Assembly: GCA_945860955.1 (NCBI GenBank) | Contig: CAMATH010000031.1 | Span: 1-64,000 of the forward strand | Length of the DNA: 64,000 nucleotides | Source of the DNA: Planctomicrobium piriforme | GTDB lineage: Bacteria; Planctomycetota; Planctomycetia; Planctomycetales; Planctomycetaceae | Direction of reading: 5' to 3' | Notes under the pieces: generated by a model | The model's input: only the letters and a program-made list of their open reading frames with translations | Told to the model about the DNA's origin: nothing | Databases searched by the model: none | In this document: positions 1 through 9,001 of the stretch, one piece after another | Layout: every line of letters begins with the position of its first letter | How positions within the stretch are numbered: position 1 is the first letter of the stretch | Position numbers and translations under genes: made by a program

Positions 1-1
1 T

Positions 2-1366
2 CGCGATTCGATCACGTGGGCCCGCCAGATCGCGCCACTTTTCCTTGCGCATTGTGTGGAGTGCCATCACGCTGGCGGACTGGCCCCGTTTCCCCTGGCC
101 ACTCTCGCCGAAGTTCGCCCGCATGCCCACGCGATCGTGTCGCTGCTGAAAAACCGCACCATGCCGCCGTGGAAACCGGTCCATGGCTTTGGAAGTTTTC
201 AGAACGAGCGTCGCCTCAGTCAGACCGAAATTGAACTGTTCGCGAGTTGGGTCGCGGGGGGAACCGTGCCTGGAAATGATGACGATCTCCCCCCTCCGCA
301 GGATTATGGCGACGGTTGGCTGCTGGGAGAACCGGACTTGGTCTACCAGGTGCATCCCCTCGAATCGGATATCGATCACAACGCCGTCACCCGACATTAT
401 GTCTGGCCGACTCAATTACCAACCGAGCGCCTGGTGTCGGCCGTGGAATTCCGACCTGGAAATGCCGCGAGAGTTTCGGAAATCAGTGTCCGAATCGACA
501 CCACGGGAGCCGCCAGGCGGTACGAACTGCGCGATCCATCGCCGGGCTATGACCCCCTCGAATTCCCCCCACTCACGACCGCCTCGGGCCTTGGCGGCTG
601 GGCTCCCGTCGTGGTCGCCAGCCGACTGCCCGCGGGACTGGGACGGGTGTTGCCCCCGTCCGCCGACCTGGTCGTTCAGGTGACGTACGAGACCTCGGCC
701 GACCTGGCACGCGTCGGGCCGAAACTGGGGATTTTTCTGGCACCGGAATCCACGAAACGACCGGTGGGAGATCTGGTACTCGCTGATCTCAAGCTACGGA
801 TCCCCGCAGGTGCCTCCCGGCATCGCCATCGGGCGCGGTACGAACTTCCCACCGCGACGACCATCCTTGGTCTCACACCGCACTTTCGCAATTTCGCCCG
901 CGATATCGCCGTGGTCGCGGTTCTACCCGATGGCTCGACCGATCGGCTGCTTCGAATCGACGACTGGGATTCGAAGTGGCATGATCAATATCAACTGCGC
1001 CGCCCCTTGCGGCTGCCGGCGGGCACGCGTCTTGAAATGGAGGCGGTCTTCGACAATTCGAGCAAGAATCCCCGCCAGCCGTTGGATCCCCCGGTCTCCG
1101 TCCGTTGGGGTGAAGGACCGGGTCAGGAGACGGCGGTCTGTTTTCTGCAAGTGTCGGCCGATTCCGCGAAAGAATTCGCCGAGCTGATGCGACATAACGC
1201 CGACTACGTCGCCGTGCAACTCCCCGCATCCCCCGCCCGCGACTCCGGGCGCGACACAGGGGTCAAACAGGCGTCGGGAGTGACACCGGTACCAATCCAC
1301 CCAGAGAAGAAACCCGCCAGTGGAATTGAAAAAGCGCTGCGGTTGATCCAGGGGCGTGCGAAATAG
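2..1366 (+). CDS. Cytochrome c-like / copper-monooxygenase-fold protein, cut at its 5' end
   Basis: The reading frame is open from base 2, so the gene begins before the window; 454 residues are visible. Reading back from the first possible internal start (GTG at 56) gives a CVECH sequence at bases 53-67, which is a CxxCH haem c motif, followed by a stretch ending in MPPWKP that is typical of planctomycetal monohaem domains. The C-terminal half (PHFRNFARDI, then a long beta-rich region) resembles the C-terminal fold of type II copper ascorbate-dependent monooxygenases. I infer an exported redox protein. The export signal would lie outside the window. The usual copper-binding His pattern is only partly visible, so enzyme activity is uncertain. 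The tail (about 60 residues) is low in complexity. Confidence 0.8.
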   Translation, partial: RDSITWARQIAPLFLAHCVECHHAGGLAPFPLATLAEVRPHAHAIVSLLKNRTMPPWKPVHGFGSFQNERRLSQTEIELFASWVAGGTVPGNDDDLPPPQDYGDGWLLGEPDLVYQVHPLESDIDHNAVTRHYVWPTQLPTERLVSAVEFRPGNAARVSEISVRIDTTGAARRYELRDPSPGYDPLEFPPLTTASGLGGWAPVVVASRLPAGLGRVLPPSADLVVQVTYETSADLARVGPKLGIFLAPESTKRPVGDLVLADLKLRIPAGASRHRHRARYELPTATTILGLTPHFRNFARDIAVVAVLPDGSTDRLLRIDDWDSKWHDQYQLRRPLRLPAGTRLEMEAVFDNSSKNPRQPLDPPVSVRWGEGPGQETAVCFLQVSADSAKEFAELMRHNADYVAVQLPASPARDSGRDTGVKQASGVTPVPIHPEKKPASGIEKALRLIQGRAK

Positions 1367-1425
1367 TTGAGCCCGAAGCTGTGATTGGTTTTTCCAGCCG
1401 AGCCGAGCGTACTTTTCAAGTCAAA

Positions 1426-1455
1426 TTGCCTTATACCGTGGTTTGGCACTAGAAT
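1426..1455 (+). promoter_or_regulatory. Candidate sigma70-type promoter for the alcohol dehydrogenase unit
   Basis: TTGCCT at 1426-1431 and TAGAAT at 1450-1455 are separated by 18 nt. They lie about 110 nt upstream of the dehydrogenase start, in the only gap ahead of this four-gene unit. Match to consensus is 4/6 and 5/6. This is a motif match only. Confidence 0.4.
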
Positions 1456-1564
1456 CAGTCCATCTGCGAAAAGCAGCCGGTCGAGCCGGCCAACTCTCCC
1501 TCCTTGACGATGGCCCCCTTCCCCAGGTCCCATCTCCCGCCCCCCCCGCCAGAGTTCGGAATCC

Positions 1565-2767
1565 ATGCCGGCTGAACCATCGCGCGTTGAGAACCAGGCG
1601 CGAACCGCTCGCTCAGAAGGAGTCATCTCATTTGATTACGAACCTCGAACGCGGGTAGTGTTTGGTGCGGGAAAACTCACGGATTTGGGGACACTGGCCC
1701 GGGAACTTGGGGCTCGCAGGGTTCTTCTGGTGACCGACCGCGGTCTGGCGAAAGCGGGGCACCCCCAGCGCGGAATTGCCTTGCTGGAACAGGCCGGTCT
1801 GACCGTCACGGTGTTTGACGATGTGCAGGAAAATCCCACGTCCGACGACGTCGAACAGGGACTCGCCGTCGCCCGGTCCGCCGAGATCGATCTGCTGATC
1901 GGTCTCGGCGGCGGGAGCAGTATGGATTGCGCCAAGGGGATCAACTTTCTCCTCACCAATGGCGGCGTGATGGAGGACTACTGGGGGACCGGCAAGGCGA
2001 AGCTCCCCATGCTTCCCATGATCGCTGTCCCCACGACGGCCGGGACCGGCAGTGAGGCGCAATCGTACGCGCTCATCGCCAATACCCGCACCCACATGAA
2101 AATGGCGTGCGGCGATCCCAAAGCCGCCTGCAAGATCGCCCTTCTCGATCCCGAACTGACCCTCAGCATGCCGCCATCGGTCACCACCGCCAGCGGCATC
2201 GACGCGGTCAGTCACGCGGTGGAATCGTATGTCTGCACCCGTCGGACTCCCGTCTCGATGCTCTTCGCCGAGCAGGCGTTCAAGCTGCTGTCCCGGGGCC
2301 TGCCCGCCGTCATCCGAAACCCCGGCGATGTCGACTCCCGCGCCATGATGCTTCTGGGATCGCATCTGGCCGGGGCGGCGATTGAGAATTCCATGCTGGG
2401 GGCCACCCATGCGCTGGTGAACCCCCTGTCGGCCCACTGTGGCCTGGTCCACGGCGTCGCGATCGGGGTGATGCTGCCGCACGTTGTGCGGTACAATGGA
2501 GGCGCGGTCGGCGAATTGTACGGTCGGCTGGCCGCCGCCGCGGAACTGTGCGACGCCCGCGATCCCAACGCGGCGGAATTGCTGGCCGCCCGGTTGCGAA
2601 CACTGGTGGAGTCTGCCGGCATGCCCACGACACTCTCCGCTTGTGGAGTGGACCGAGACGTGATTCCCCGGATGGCGGCCGACGCGGCCAAACAGTGGAC
2701 GGGAACGTTCAATCCCCGACCGGTCGCCGAACCTGATTTTCGATCACTTTACGAAGAGGCGCTGTGA
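1565..2767 (+). CDS. Iron-containing (group III) alcohol dehydrogenase
   Basis: 400 residues, the usual length for this family of NAD(P)-linked alcohol dehydrogenases that interconvert alcohols and aldehydes. The nucleotide-binding GGGSSMD motif is at residues 115-121. The four metal ligands have the canonical spacing: D213, H217, H282 and H296 (intervals 4, 65 and 14, as in FucO-type enzymes). No signal peptide is seen, so it should be cytoplasmic. The ATG at 1565 has no clear ribosome-binding site. The stop overlaps the start of the next gene, so the two are probably co-translated. The alcohol substrate cannot be told from the sequence. Confidence 0.93.
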   Translation: MPAEPSRVENQARTARSEGVISFDYEPRTRVVFGAGKLTDLGTLARELGARRVLLVTDRGLAKAGHPQRGIALLEQAGLTVTVFDDVQENPTSDDVEQGLAVARSAEIDLLIGLGGGSSMDCAKGINFLLTNGGVMEDYWGTGKAKLPMLPMIAVPTTAGTGSEAQSYALIANTRTHMKMACGDPKAACKIALLDPELTLSMPPSVTTASGIDAVSHAVESYVCTRRTPVSMLFAEQAFKLLSRGLPAVIRNPGDVDSRAMMLLGSHLAGAAIENSMLGATHALVNPLSAHCGLVHGVAIGVMLPHVVRYNGGAVGELYGRLAAAAELCDARDPNAAELLAARLRTLVESAGMPTTLSACGVDRDVIPRMAADAAKQWTGTFNPRPVAEPDFRSLYEEAL

Positions 2768-4038
2768 TGCGACTTCAACCTCGAATGGACGACGCTGGTG
2801 AAGTGAACCCGAACGCGTTGACCTCCCCGATCCCACGACGGACGGCGCTCGGCTGGCTGGGGCTGCTGGCGGCCGCCCCGCTCGCACCATTGACTTCCTC
2901 GGTCCTCGCCGCCGTTCCGGAGATCACCGCGACAAGCTGGCCCAGCTTTCGCAATGGCAACGCGCAGCGCGGGGTCGCCCAGTCGAAACTCCCCGCCAAA
3001 CTCGATCAACTGTGGGTGGTGGACGCGGGACCGAAAGACGGCATGATCACCGCGACGGCCGCCATTGTGGGGGATCGCGTCTACGCCGCCTCGCTCAACG
3101 GCGAAGTCTTCGCCCTCGACAAACAGACCGGCCGCCGATTGTGGACCTACCGCTCGCGCGAAGAACCCGACACCAGCAAGTTCATTCCGGGATTCAAAGC
3201 GTCGGTCGCGGTTTTTGGCGATGCGGTCTACATTGGCGATGAAGAAGGATTGTTCCACGCCATCGACCGCGAGACTGGCAAGAAGAAGTGGCTCTTTTCC
3301 ACAAATCCCGACGATCCTACCGGCGGGGGGGCCCCCATCGTCAGTTGCGCGGGCTTCTTCGAGGGGAACGTGCTGTTCGGGTCGCACGACAACAACCTCT
3401 ATTGCCTGAACGCGGCCAATGGTTCGCTGGTGTGGAAGTTCGCGACCGAGGGAATGGTCAACTGCTCGCCGGCGATCGTCGACGGACACACGTTTGTCAC
3501 CGGATGTGACTCTCACCTCCGCGTGATCGACGTCAAGACCGGCATGCAGGTGACCGACATGCCGCTCGGAATCTACCTGATCGCGTCACCCGCCGTCGTC
3601 GACAACATGCTGTATGTGGGGACGCATGGCGGGGAAGTGCTGGCGATCGACTGGAAGGCCTCCAAACACGTTTGGACCTACGAAGTGAAGCCGGGCGAGG
3701 TCGCGTTCCATTCGTCGGCCGCTGTCAATGACAAGTATGTAATCGTCGGCGGACAGGACAAGAAACTGCACTGTCTGCACCGCGCGACGGGGAAGGTCGC
3801 ATGGATCTTCAACGCGAAACGTCAGATCGACAGTTCGCCGGTCATCGTCGCGGATCGCGTTTACGTGGGTTCGCATGACGGCAAACTGTACGGGCTGGAT
3901 CTGGAGACCGGCAAAGAAGTCTGGAGCTTCACCGACGGACGCCCGTTCTCCGCCTCTCCCGCCGTCGGCGAGGGCTGCCTGGTGATTGGTTCGGAATCGA
4001 GCACGGGCAAGTTGTACTGCTTTGGCGAGAAAGCGTGA
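2767..4038 (+). CDS. Tat-exported PQQ-type beta-propeller protein
   Basis: 423 residues. The N-terminus carries a twin-arginine motif ([12 protein letters not shown]) and a hydrophobic stretch ending near VLAA, so export by the Tat route is likely. The rest is a run of about seven blades with the repeating pattern of BamB/PQQ-dehydrogenase propellers (for example [37 protein letters not shown]). No catalytic residues for a quinoprotein are evident, so a binding or scaffold role is as likely as an enzyme. An ATG at 2767 or a GTG one codon upstream both overlap the dehydrogenase stop, which implies translational coupling. Confidence 0.9.
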   Translation: MRLQPRMDDAGEVNPNALTSPIPRRTALGWLGLLAAAPLAPLTSSVLAAVPEITATSWPSFRNGNAQRGVAQSKLPAKLDQLWVVDAGPKDGMITATAAIVGDRVYAASLNGEVFALDKQTGRRLWTYRSREEPDTSKFIPGFKASVAVFGDAVYIGDEEGLFHAIDRETGKKKWLFSTNPDDPTGGGAPIVSCAGFFEGNVLFGSHDNNLYCLNAANGSLVWKFATEGMVNCSPAIVDGHTFVTGCDSHLRVIDVKTGMQVTDMPLGIYLIASPAVVDNMLYVGTHGGEVLAIDWKASKHVWTYEVKPGEVAFHSSAAVNDKYVIVGGQDKKLHCLHRATGKVAWIFNAKRQIDSSPVIVADRVYVGSHDGKLYGLDLETGKEVWSFTDGRPFSASPAVGEGCLVIGSESSTGKLYCFGEKA

Positions 4039-4045
4039 CGCGACC

Positions 4046-5368
4046 ATGAGCACAGAGACCCTTGCCGTCGCGGAGTCGACTGAAGTCGGCAGCTACTTCA
4101 TCGCGAACTACCCGCCGTTTTCGCAATGGAAGCGCGAGTTCGTCGATGAAATCCAGCGCACGCTCGACCAGCCACCCGCCCGACCAGAAACTCCGCTGGG
4201 GTTGTATCTGCACATTCCGTTCTGCCGCAAACGGTGCCGGTTCTGCTACTTCCGGGTCTATACCGATCAGAACGCGAAAGACATCGAGCGGTACGCGCAG
4301 GCCCTGGCCCGCGAGGTCGAACTGCTCTCGACGAAGCCGGCCGTCGCGGGGCGGAAACTCAAGTTCGTCTATTTTGGCGGCGGAACCCCGTCGTACCTGA
4401 GCGCCAAGCAACTTTTGGCGCTGCGCGAGCGGCTGCATCGGTCGGTCTCATGGGACGACGCCGAGGAGGTGACGTTTGAGTGTGAACCGGGAACGTTGAG
4501 TCTCGAAAAGTTAAAGACTCTCAAAGAGATCGGCATCACCCGGGTCTCCCTGGGGGTCGAGAACTTTGACGACAAGGTTTTGGAGGTCAACGGCCGGGCG
4601 CATTTGTCCCCTGAGATTTTCCGGGCGTACGACTGGATCCAGCAGGTGGGGTTCCCGCAGGTGAATATCGACTTGATCGCTGGCATGATCGGCGAGACGG
4701 ACGACAACTGGCGGGCGTGCATCGCGAAGGCGCGGGAACTCGCTCCCGACAACATCACCGTCTATCAGATGGAATTGCCGTTCAACACTTTGATCGCCAA
4801 AGAGATGAAAGAGGCGGGGGTGACATCACCCGTCGCGAACTGGCCAACGAAGCGCCGCTGGGTGGATGAGGCGTTTGAGACGCTGGAGGGGGCGGGCTAC
4901 CACATCTCCAGCGCGCAGGAGTTGGTGCGCAATCCCGAGCGGGATCATTTCGTCTATCGCGATCAGGTGTGGCGGGGAGCCGACCTGTTGTGTGGCGGGG
5001 TCGCCTCGTTCGGGCACATGCAGGGAGTCCACTACCAGAACGTCGATCAGCTCGCCGACTACCTCACGATTCTGGAAGAGGGACGGCTTCCGTTGAACCG
5101 CGCTCTGCGCGTCACGCCGCACCAGGCGCTGATCCGCGAAGTGGTGTTGCAGCTCAAGGAAGGTCGCATTTCCGCCGGCCCGTTTCAGCAAAAGTACGGG
5201 GTCAACATTCTCGCCGAATTCCGTGAGCCGTTCGCCCGGCAGGAGGCGGCGGGTTATTTAACGGTCGCCGGGGAGGATGTGATCCTCACCCGCAAGGGAT
5301 TGCTGCAAGTCGACACGCTGCTGCCCGAGTATTTCGAGCCGGCGCATCGCGCGGTGCGCTACACCTGA
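4046..5368 (+). CDS. Radical SAM protein of the coproporphyrinogen III oxidase / HemW-like family
   Basis: 440 residues from the ATG at 4046. An upstream in-frame start at 3986 would overlap the propeller gene by about 50 nt and is less likely. The motif [14 protein letters not shown] puts the 4Fe-4S ligands at C60, C64 and C67. GGGTP at 111-115 is the SAM-binding glycine motif. The C-terminal part matches the HemN_C type domain (QLKEGRI ... GYLTV ... LTRKG). Known relatives are oxygen-independent coproporphyrinogen dehydrogenases or haem chaperones. The protein could be either, or a divergent relative serving the exported neighbour. It starts 7 nt after the propeller gene, so it is in the same operon. 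Confidence 0.88.
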   Translation: MSTETLAVAESTEVGSYFIANYPPFSQWKREFVDEIQRTLDQPPARPETPLGLYLHIPFCRKRCRFCYFRVYTDQNAKDIERYAQALAREVELLSTKPAVAGRKLKFVYFGGGTPSYLSAKQLLALRERLHRSVSWDDAEEVTFECEPGTLSLEKLKTLKEIGITRVSLGVENFDDKVLEVNGRAHLSPEIFRAYDWIQQVGFPQVNIDLIAGMIGETDDNWRACIAKARELAPDNITVYQMELPFNTLIAKEMKEAGVTSPVANWPTKRRWVDEAFETLEGAGYHISSAQELVRNPERDHFVYRDQVWRGADLLCGGVASFGHMQGVHYQNVDQLADYLTILEEGRLPLNRALRVTPHQALIREVVLQLKEGRISAGPFQQKYGVNILAEFREPFARQEAAGYLTVAGEDVILTRKGLLQVDTLLPEYFEPAHRAVRYT

Positions 5369-5397
5369 TGAATTTTTGGCGAACGGAGGGTTCCAAT

Positions 5398-6021
5398 ATG
5401 CCTTTCCGGACCATCGAACGGACGCTCAAGTATCGGATCAGACGGTCGCTGATTCGTCTCTCGCTGCCACTCGCGGCTGTCGTTGCGGGGATCATGTGGT
5501 ATGGCGGTTTCCTCCATCGACTTGGGATTCCCTGGTTCGAACACGTCCACGGGAGTGTCGAATTTCTACCACTGTATTTTCTCGCGATTGCAATACTGGG
5601 GATTATCTGCGAGATCGATGAATTCCGGAAAGGCGTCGACCGGTTCGACACGATTCGAACGACGGATCCCGCCTGCGACGCCGTTGTCGATACCGTGCTT
5701 CAGGCACTCGTCGCAGGTGACATAATGACGCTTCATGGGGCATTCTCGTCGGAATTGCGAGACCGACTTCCGTTGATAGAACTCGCAAAGGTCGTTCATT
5801 GTACAGGACCGGTCCCAAAGTCTGAGCGACTTGAGTTCCATGCCGGCGAAGTCGACCCGAAAAATCCTCGCCGTGACTGGACAGATATCAATATGGAGGT
5901 CGAGGGAGTTTGGTTTGATGTCGGTCTGTACGGCCAATGTGGTTGTTATTATGACAACGTCGCATTGTGCGTCACTCTCACCGCGCCGTTTCAGATCGTG
6001 GAATTTCATTATTTGGATTGA
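5398..6021 (+). CDS. Small membrane protein of unknown function
   Basis: 207 residues. The start at 5398 is chosen over an in-frame ATG at 5368 because GGAGGG at 5385-5390 lies 7 nt before it. Two hydrophobic segments (about residues 22-40 and 55-75) are followed by a soluble domain of about 130 residues with Cys residues near the end (QCGCYYD). I do not recognise the family. It is the last gene of the dehydrogenase/propeller/radical SAM unit, which suggests but does not prove a shared role. Confidence 0.7.
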   Translation: MPFRTIERTLKYRIRRSLIRLSLPLAAVVAGIMWYGGFLHRLGIPWFEHVHGSVEFLPLYFLAIAILGIICEIDEFRKGVDRFDTIRTTDPACDAVVDTVLQALVAGDIMTLHGAFSSELRDRLPLIELAKVVHCTGPVPKSERLEFHAGEVDPKNPRRDWTDINMEVEGVWFDVGLYGQCGCYYDNVALCVTLTAPFQIVEFHYLD

Positions 6022-6122
6022 CGTTGTCTTCCACCGTTCGGTTGTTTCGCGGTCATTCTCCGTGATAAACGCCGCACGGCGTCAAAACAAACTCGCTGCG
6101 CTCGCGAGTCGTTGAATTTTCT

Positions 6123-6385
6123 GACAGGATGAAAGGGATGAAAAGGATTTCTGAGGCGATAGTCAATCGTGTGGATTGGGAGTTTTTCGATTTCAGCCAC
6201 TTATCCAGAGAGCAGGAATGGCGCGCAACTCCATCCTGTTCATCCCTTTCATCCTCTTCATCCTGTCAAATTCTTTCCGTCAGTCGTACGCATTCTCATC
6301 GCTGTACAACCACACTCCGCAGTTCTGCTTCACGGCCCACTCGCTGCATTCGCTGGCCTTGGCACTCAACTTGGCCTCCTAGCGG
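6123..6385 (+). repeat. Dispersed intergenic repeat element, copy A (about 263 bp)
   Basis: This segment matches the reverse complement of 61819-62091 along nearly its whole length, by eye at about 75-80 percent. It starts with a purine-rich arm (ACAGGATGAAAGGGATGAA) and holds its inverted counterpart at 6233-6267 (CATCCCTTTCATCC core), so it can fold into a hairpin with about 85 nt between the arms. A 68-codon frame (6176-6382) stays open in both copies, but many differences change amino acids, so coding is doubtful. The rest of the gap 6022-6582 holds nothing I can name apart from TATAAA at 6484, which has no good -35 partner. Confidence 0.8.
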
Positions 6386-6582
6386 GCCGTTGATCTCTCA
6401 ATCCGCTCAAGGCGGATGTGGCCGTCGCCAACCCCCGCCGCCAACCGGCTCAAATTCAATGTCGCGTTTTCTGCCGCGTGGAGTATAAACTGGCGAAGTA
6501 CGAGTCGACATTTTCCCCCCCGCCCTTGATCCACCGCCAGACAACCTCGGTTTTTGGCTGCGGATTGGAAAGCTGAGATTCA

Positions 6583-8016
6583 ATGCTCACACTGCTTGGG
6601 ACACCCCGTCGCTGCTGCGATGGAATCACCCGTCGCGAGACTCTGAAGGCCGGCGCTCTTTCGGCGGTCGGGGGCTTTGGGCTATCTCAATACCTTCAAG
6701 CCGCCGAGTCACCGCTGGCACGCGTCGCCAACGGGCCGGCGAAGAATGTGATCGTGCTGTATCTGCTGGGCGGGGCCGCCACGCAGGACATGTACGATAT
6801 GAAGCCGAACGCGCCGGCTGAGATTCGCGGCGAGTTCAAGCCAATCCCCTCGACCGCCCCGGGAATTGATGTCTGCGAACACCTCCCCAGCTTCGCCCGA
6901 TGGATGAACAGTGCCGCCGTCGTGCGGTCGCTCAGTCATCGTGGCGGATGCCACAATCCGCTTCCCAGCTACACCGGGTACGATCTGCCGGTCGACAATC
7001 TGGTCTCGACCAAGTCGAGTTATCCTCCCAGTATGGGGTCGGTCTGCGAGTACCTGAACGGCGGACGGGTCGATCAGCCGGCGTACGTTTACATGCCCTG
7101 TTACCTCGGCTGGGGACAATCGATCCGCCGACCGGGACCGTACGGTGGATTTCTGGGGGCCAGCTTCGATCCGCTGTTCACCGAGTGCAAACCGTATGTC
7201 GACAACCCTCCGGACGTTCCCTACCGGGCACAACCGTTGCGTGGTGTGCCGGTCATTCCCAATACGACACTCTCGGAACAGATGACCGTCGACCGATTGA
7301 GTTCCCGCCGGGATCTGCTGACGCAGCTTGACGCCGAGCGATTGCGGGTCGACGTTCGGGGGGAACTCGGTTCGTTCAACAGACAGGAACAGCGGGCCTG
7401 GAGCATTCTTACCTCGTCGAAAGTCCGAACCGCGTTTGATCTGGAGTCGATCGATCCGACGGTTCGATCGCGGTACGGGAATACGTTGTTCGGGCAGAGC
7501 ACGCTGATTGCCAGCCGACTGGTCGACGCGGGGGTGAAGTTCATCAACGTCACCTGGGACTGCTACTGGGAACGGCTGAATCTGCAGTTCGAATGCTGGG
7601 ACACGCACGCCGCCAATTTCTCGGTCCTGAAGAATTACAATCTGCCGTATCTCGACATGGCGTTTGGCGCGCTGATGCAGGATCTCGACGAGAGCGGTCA
7701 CCTGAGCGACACTCTGGTCGTGGTGATGAGCGAGATGGGGCGGACGCCCAAGATCAACGGGAACGCCGGGCGGGACCATTGGCCGTTTGTCTATTCGGTA
7801 CTCTTCGCCGGCGCGGGGATCCGTGGCGGCACGGTCCACGGAGCTTCGGATTCGCAGGCGGGTTATCCGGCGGAGAATCCGGTCAGCGCCGCCGACGTCT
7901 GTGCGACGATCTACGAATGCCTGGGGATCGATCCCGAAATGGAGGTCCGCGATCAGGTGGGACGTCCGTCAAAGATCGCCCAGGGGGGGCGGGCGATCCG
8001 GGAAATTTTGGTCTGA
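6583..8016 (+). CDS. DUF1501 protein with Tat signal
   Basis: 477 residues, the normal size for DUF1501 proteins, which are abundant in planctomycetes and belong to the alkaline phosphatase/sulfatase-like fold. The N-terminus has TRRETLKAG followed by a hydrophobic stretch, a twin-arginine signal. Family signatures include the GGAATQDMYDMKP segment, LSHRGGCHN, and VMSEMGRTPKINGNAGRDHWP near residue 390. The family often pairs with a cytochrome-type DUF1549/DUF1553 protein, but none is next to it here. The substrate is unknown. It is preceded by a long gap carrying a repeat, so it probably has its own promoter. Confidence 0.95.
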   Translation: MLTLLGTPRRCCDGITRRETLKAGALSAVGGFGLSQYLQAAESPLARVANGPAKNVIVLYLLGGAATQDMYDMKPNAPAEIRGEFKPIPSTAPGIDVCEHLPSFARWMNSAAVVRSLSHRGGCHNPLPSYTGYDLPVDNLVSTKSSYPPSMGSVCEYLNGGRVDQPAYVYMPCYLGWGQSIRRPGPYGGFLGASFDPLFTECKPYVDNPPDVPYRAQPLRGVPVIPNTTLSEQMTVDRLSSRRDLLTQLDAERLRVDVRGELGSFNRQEQRAWSILTSSKVRTAFDLESIDPTVRSRYGNTLFGQSTLIASRLVDAGVKFINVTWDCYWERLNLQFECWDTHAANFSVLKNYNLPYLDMAFGALMQDLDESGHLSDTLVVVMSEMGRTPKINGNAGRDHWPFVYSVLFAGAGIRGGTVHGASDSQAGYPAENPVSAADVCATIYECLGIDPEMEVRDQVGRPSKIAQGGRAIREILV

Positions 8017-8096
8017 TCGACAGCGGTCCCGTGTTGCGGGACCATTTCCAGTCACCTGACTTCAACTCGTTTCAACAAACCTGTTCGGAACAAACC

Positions 8097-8630
8097 ATGC
8101 GTTCATTTTTCGCGTTCACCGTGTTCTGCTGCGGCTTGATCGCAGCGACTCATTCGGTCGCCGCCGAGCCGGAACTGGATGAACACCTCAAGCCCTTCAA
8201 ACAATTCGTCGGCAAGACCTGGCGCGGCGAATTCAAGGGTTCGACCAAGGACAAGCCGATGTTCGATGTCTCGCGGTGGGAGGTCGCGCTCAAGGGGAAA
8301 GCGATCCGCACGAAGCACTCGGTGAATGACGGGATCTACGGCGGCGAAACAATCATCATGTGGAGTCCCGAAAAGAAATCTCTGGTCGGGTTCTACTTCA
8401 CGACGGCTGGGTTTTTCACGGAATCAACATTCGAGTTCCGCGACGACAAAATGGTCTCTCGCGAGATCGTCCGGGGGAATCAGCAGGGGGTGACCGAGGT
8501 GGAGGCGACGAGTGAAATCACGGAGGGGAAACTCCACGTGAAGTCCAAGTACCTCAAAGAAGGAAAGTGGGTGGATGGGCACGAAATCACTTACACCGAG
8601 GCTCCGGAGGCCAAGGTGATGTTGGATTGA
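8097..8630 (+). CDS. Small exported protein with DUF1579-like character
   Basis: 177 residues from the ATG at 8097; a much longer frame running back into the DUF1501 gene is not the real start. The N-terminus is a classical signal peptide (MRSFFAFTVFCCGLIAATHSVAAEP) with a probable cleavage after VAA. The mature part begins HLKPFKQFVGKTWRGEFKG and continues as a beta-rich domain (YGGETIIMWSPEKK ... GFYFTTAGFF). This resembles planctomycetal proteins of the lipocalin-like DUF1579 type, a ligand-binding fold. That assignment is from general resemblance only. It lies 80 nt after the DUF1501 gene and may share its transcript. Confidence 0.8.
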   Translation: MRSFFAFTVFCCGLIAATHSVAAEPELDEHLKPFKQFVGKTWRGEFKGSTKDKPMFDVSRWEVALKGKAIRTKHSVNDGIYGGETIIMWSPEKKSLVGFYFTTAGFFTESTFEFRDDKMVSREIVRGNQQGVTEVEATSEITEGKLHVKSKYLKEGKWVDGHEITYTEAPEAKVMLD

Positions 8631-8707
8631 CTGCGGTTCCTCCTATATCCCGCTCGGCCGCAAACGTGACATTGCACTCGATCCGGACAGGGGCCTGCTA
8701 AATCCAG

Positions 8708-8725
8708 CGTGGATTCTAATCCACG
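8708..8725. repeat. Palindromic repeat, GTGGATT-type, copy 1
   Basis: An 18-bp inverted repeat with arms CGTGGATT and AATCCACG, followed by TTACCCTCCCC. Related sites are at 59428-59445 and 63971-63986. Confidence 0.6.
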
Positions 8726-8785
8726 TTACCCTCCCCCAAGCGTTTCGCGAGAACCAGTTCCCGCACGCCACACGTTGTAGACCGC

Positions 8786-8887
8786 GACCCCGGCAGGGGT
8801 CAAATCGATTAGCCCCGGGTCACGATCGCGCAGCGATCGTGACCCGGGGTTTTGGCCCGCCAAGGCGTCTGACCCCGGCAGGGGTCA
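8786..8887. repeat. Direct copies of a GACCCC..GGGGTC motif flanking a hairpin
   Basis: GACCCCGGCAGGGGTCA occurs at 8786-8802 and again at 8871-8887. Each copy is itself a 6-bp stem with a 4-nt loop. Between the copies lies the perfect 17-bp hairpin at 8813-8849. The rest of the gap 8631-9001 holds nothing I can assign. Confidence 0.7.
8813..8849. terminator. Perfect 17-bp hairpin, possible bidirectional terminator
   Basis: The arm at 8813-8829 (CCCCGGGTCACGATCGC) is exactly complementary to 8833-8849, with the loop GCA. TTTT follows on the plus strand. It sits between two convergent genes (ends at 8630 and 9002), where a shared terminator would be expected. Confidence 0.6.
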
Positions 8888-9001
8888 CATTCGCCGTCGC
8901 GCGACCCTCCCAACACATTGTTCGGGCGTGCCTTCGGAATACGACGGCGGCCGCGCCGCGGAAAGTCCTACAAAACGACGGATTTGATTTTGGACAGGTA
9001 C

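Noticed and set aside
6123-6385. The large repeat as a CRISPR array or an insertion sequence
   Set aside because: Repeats are not regularly spaced and there is no cas gene, transposase or clear terminal inverted repeat with target duplication.
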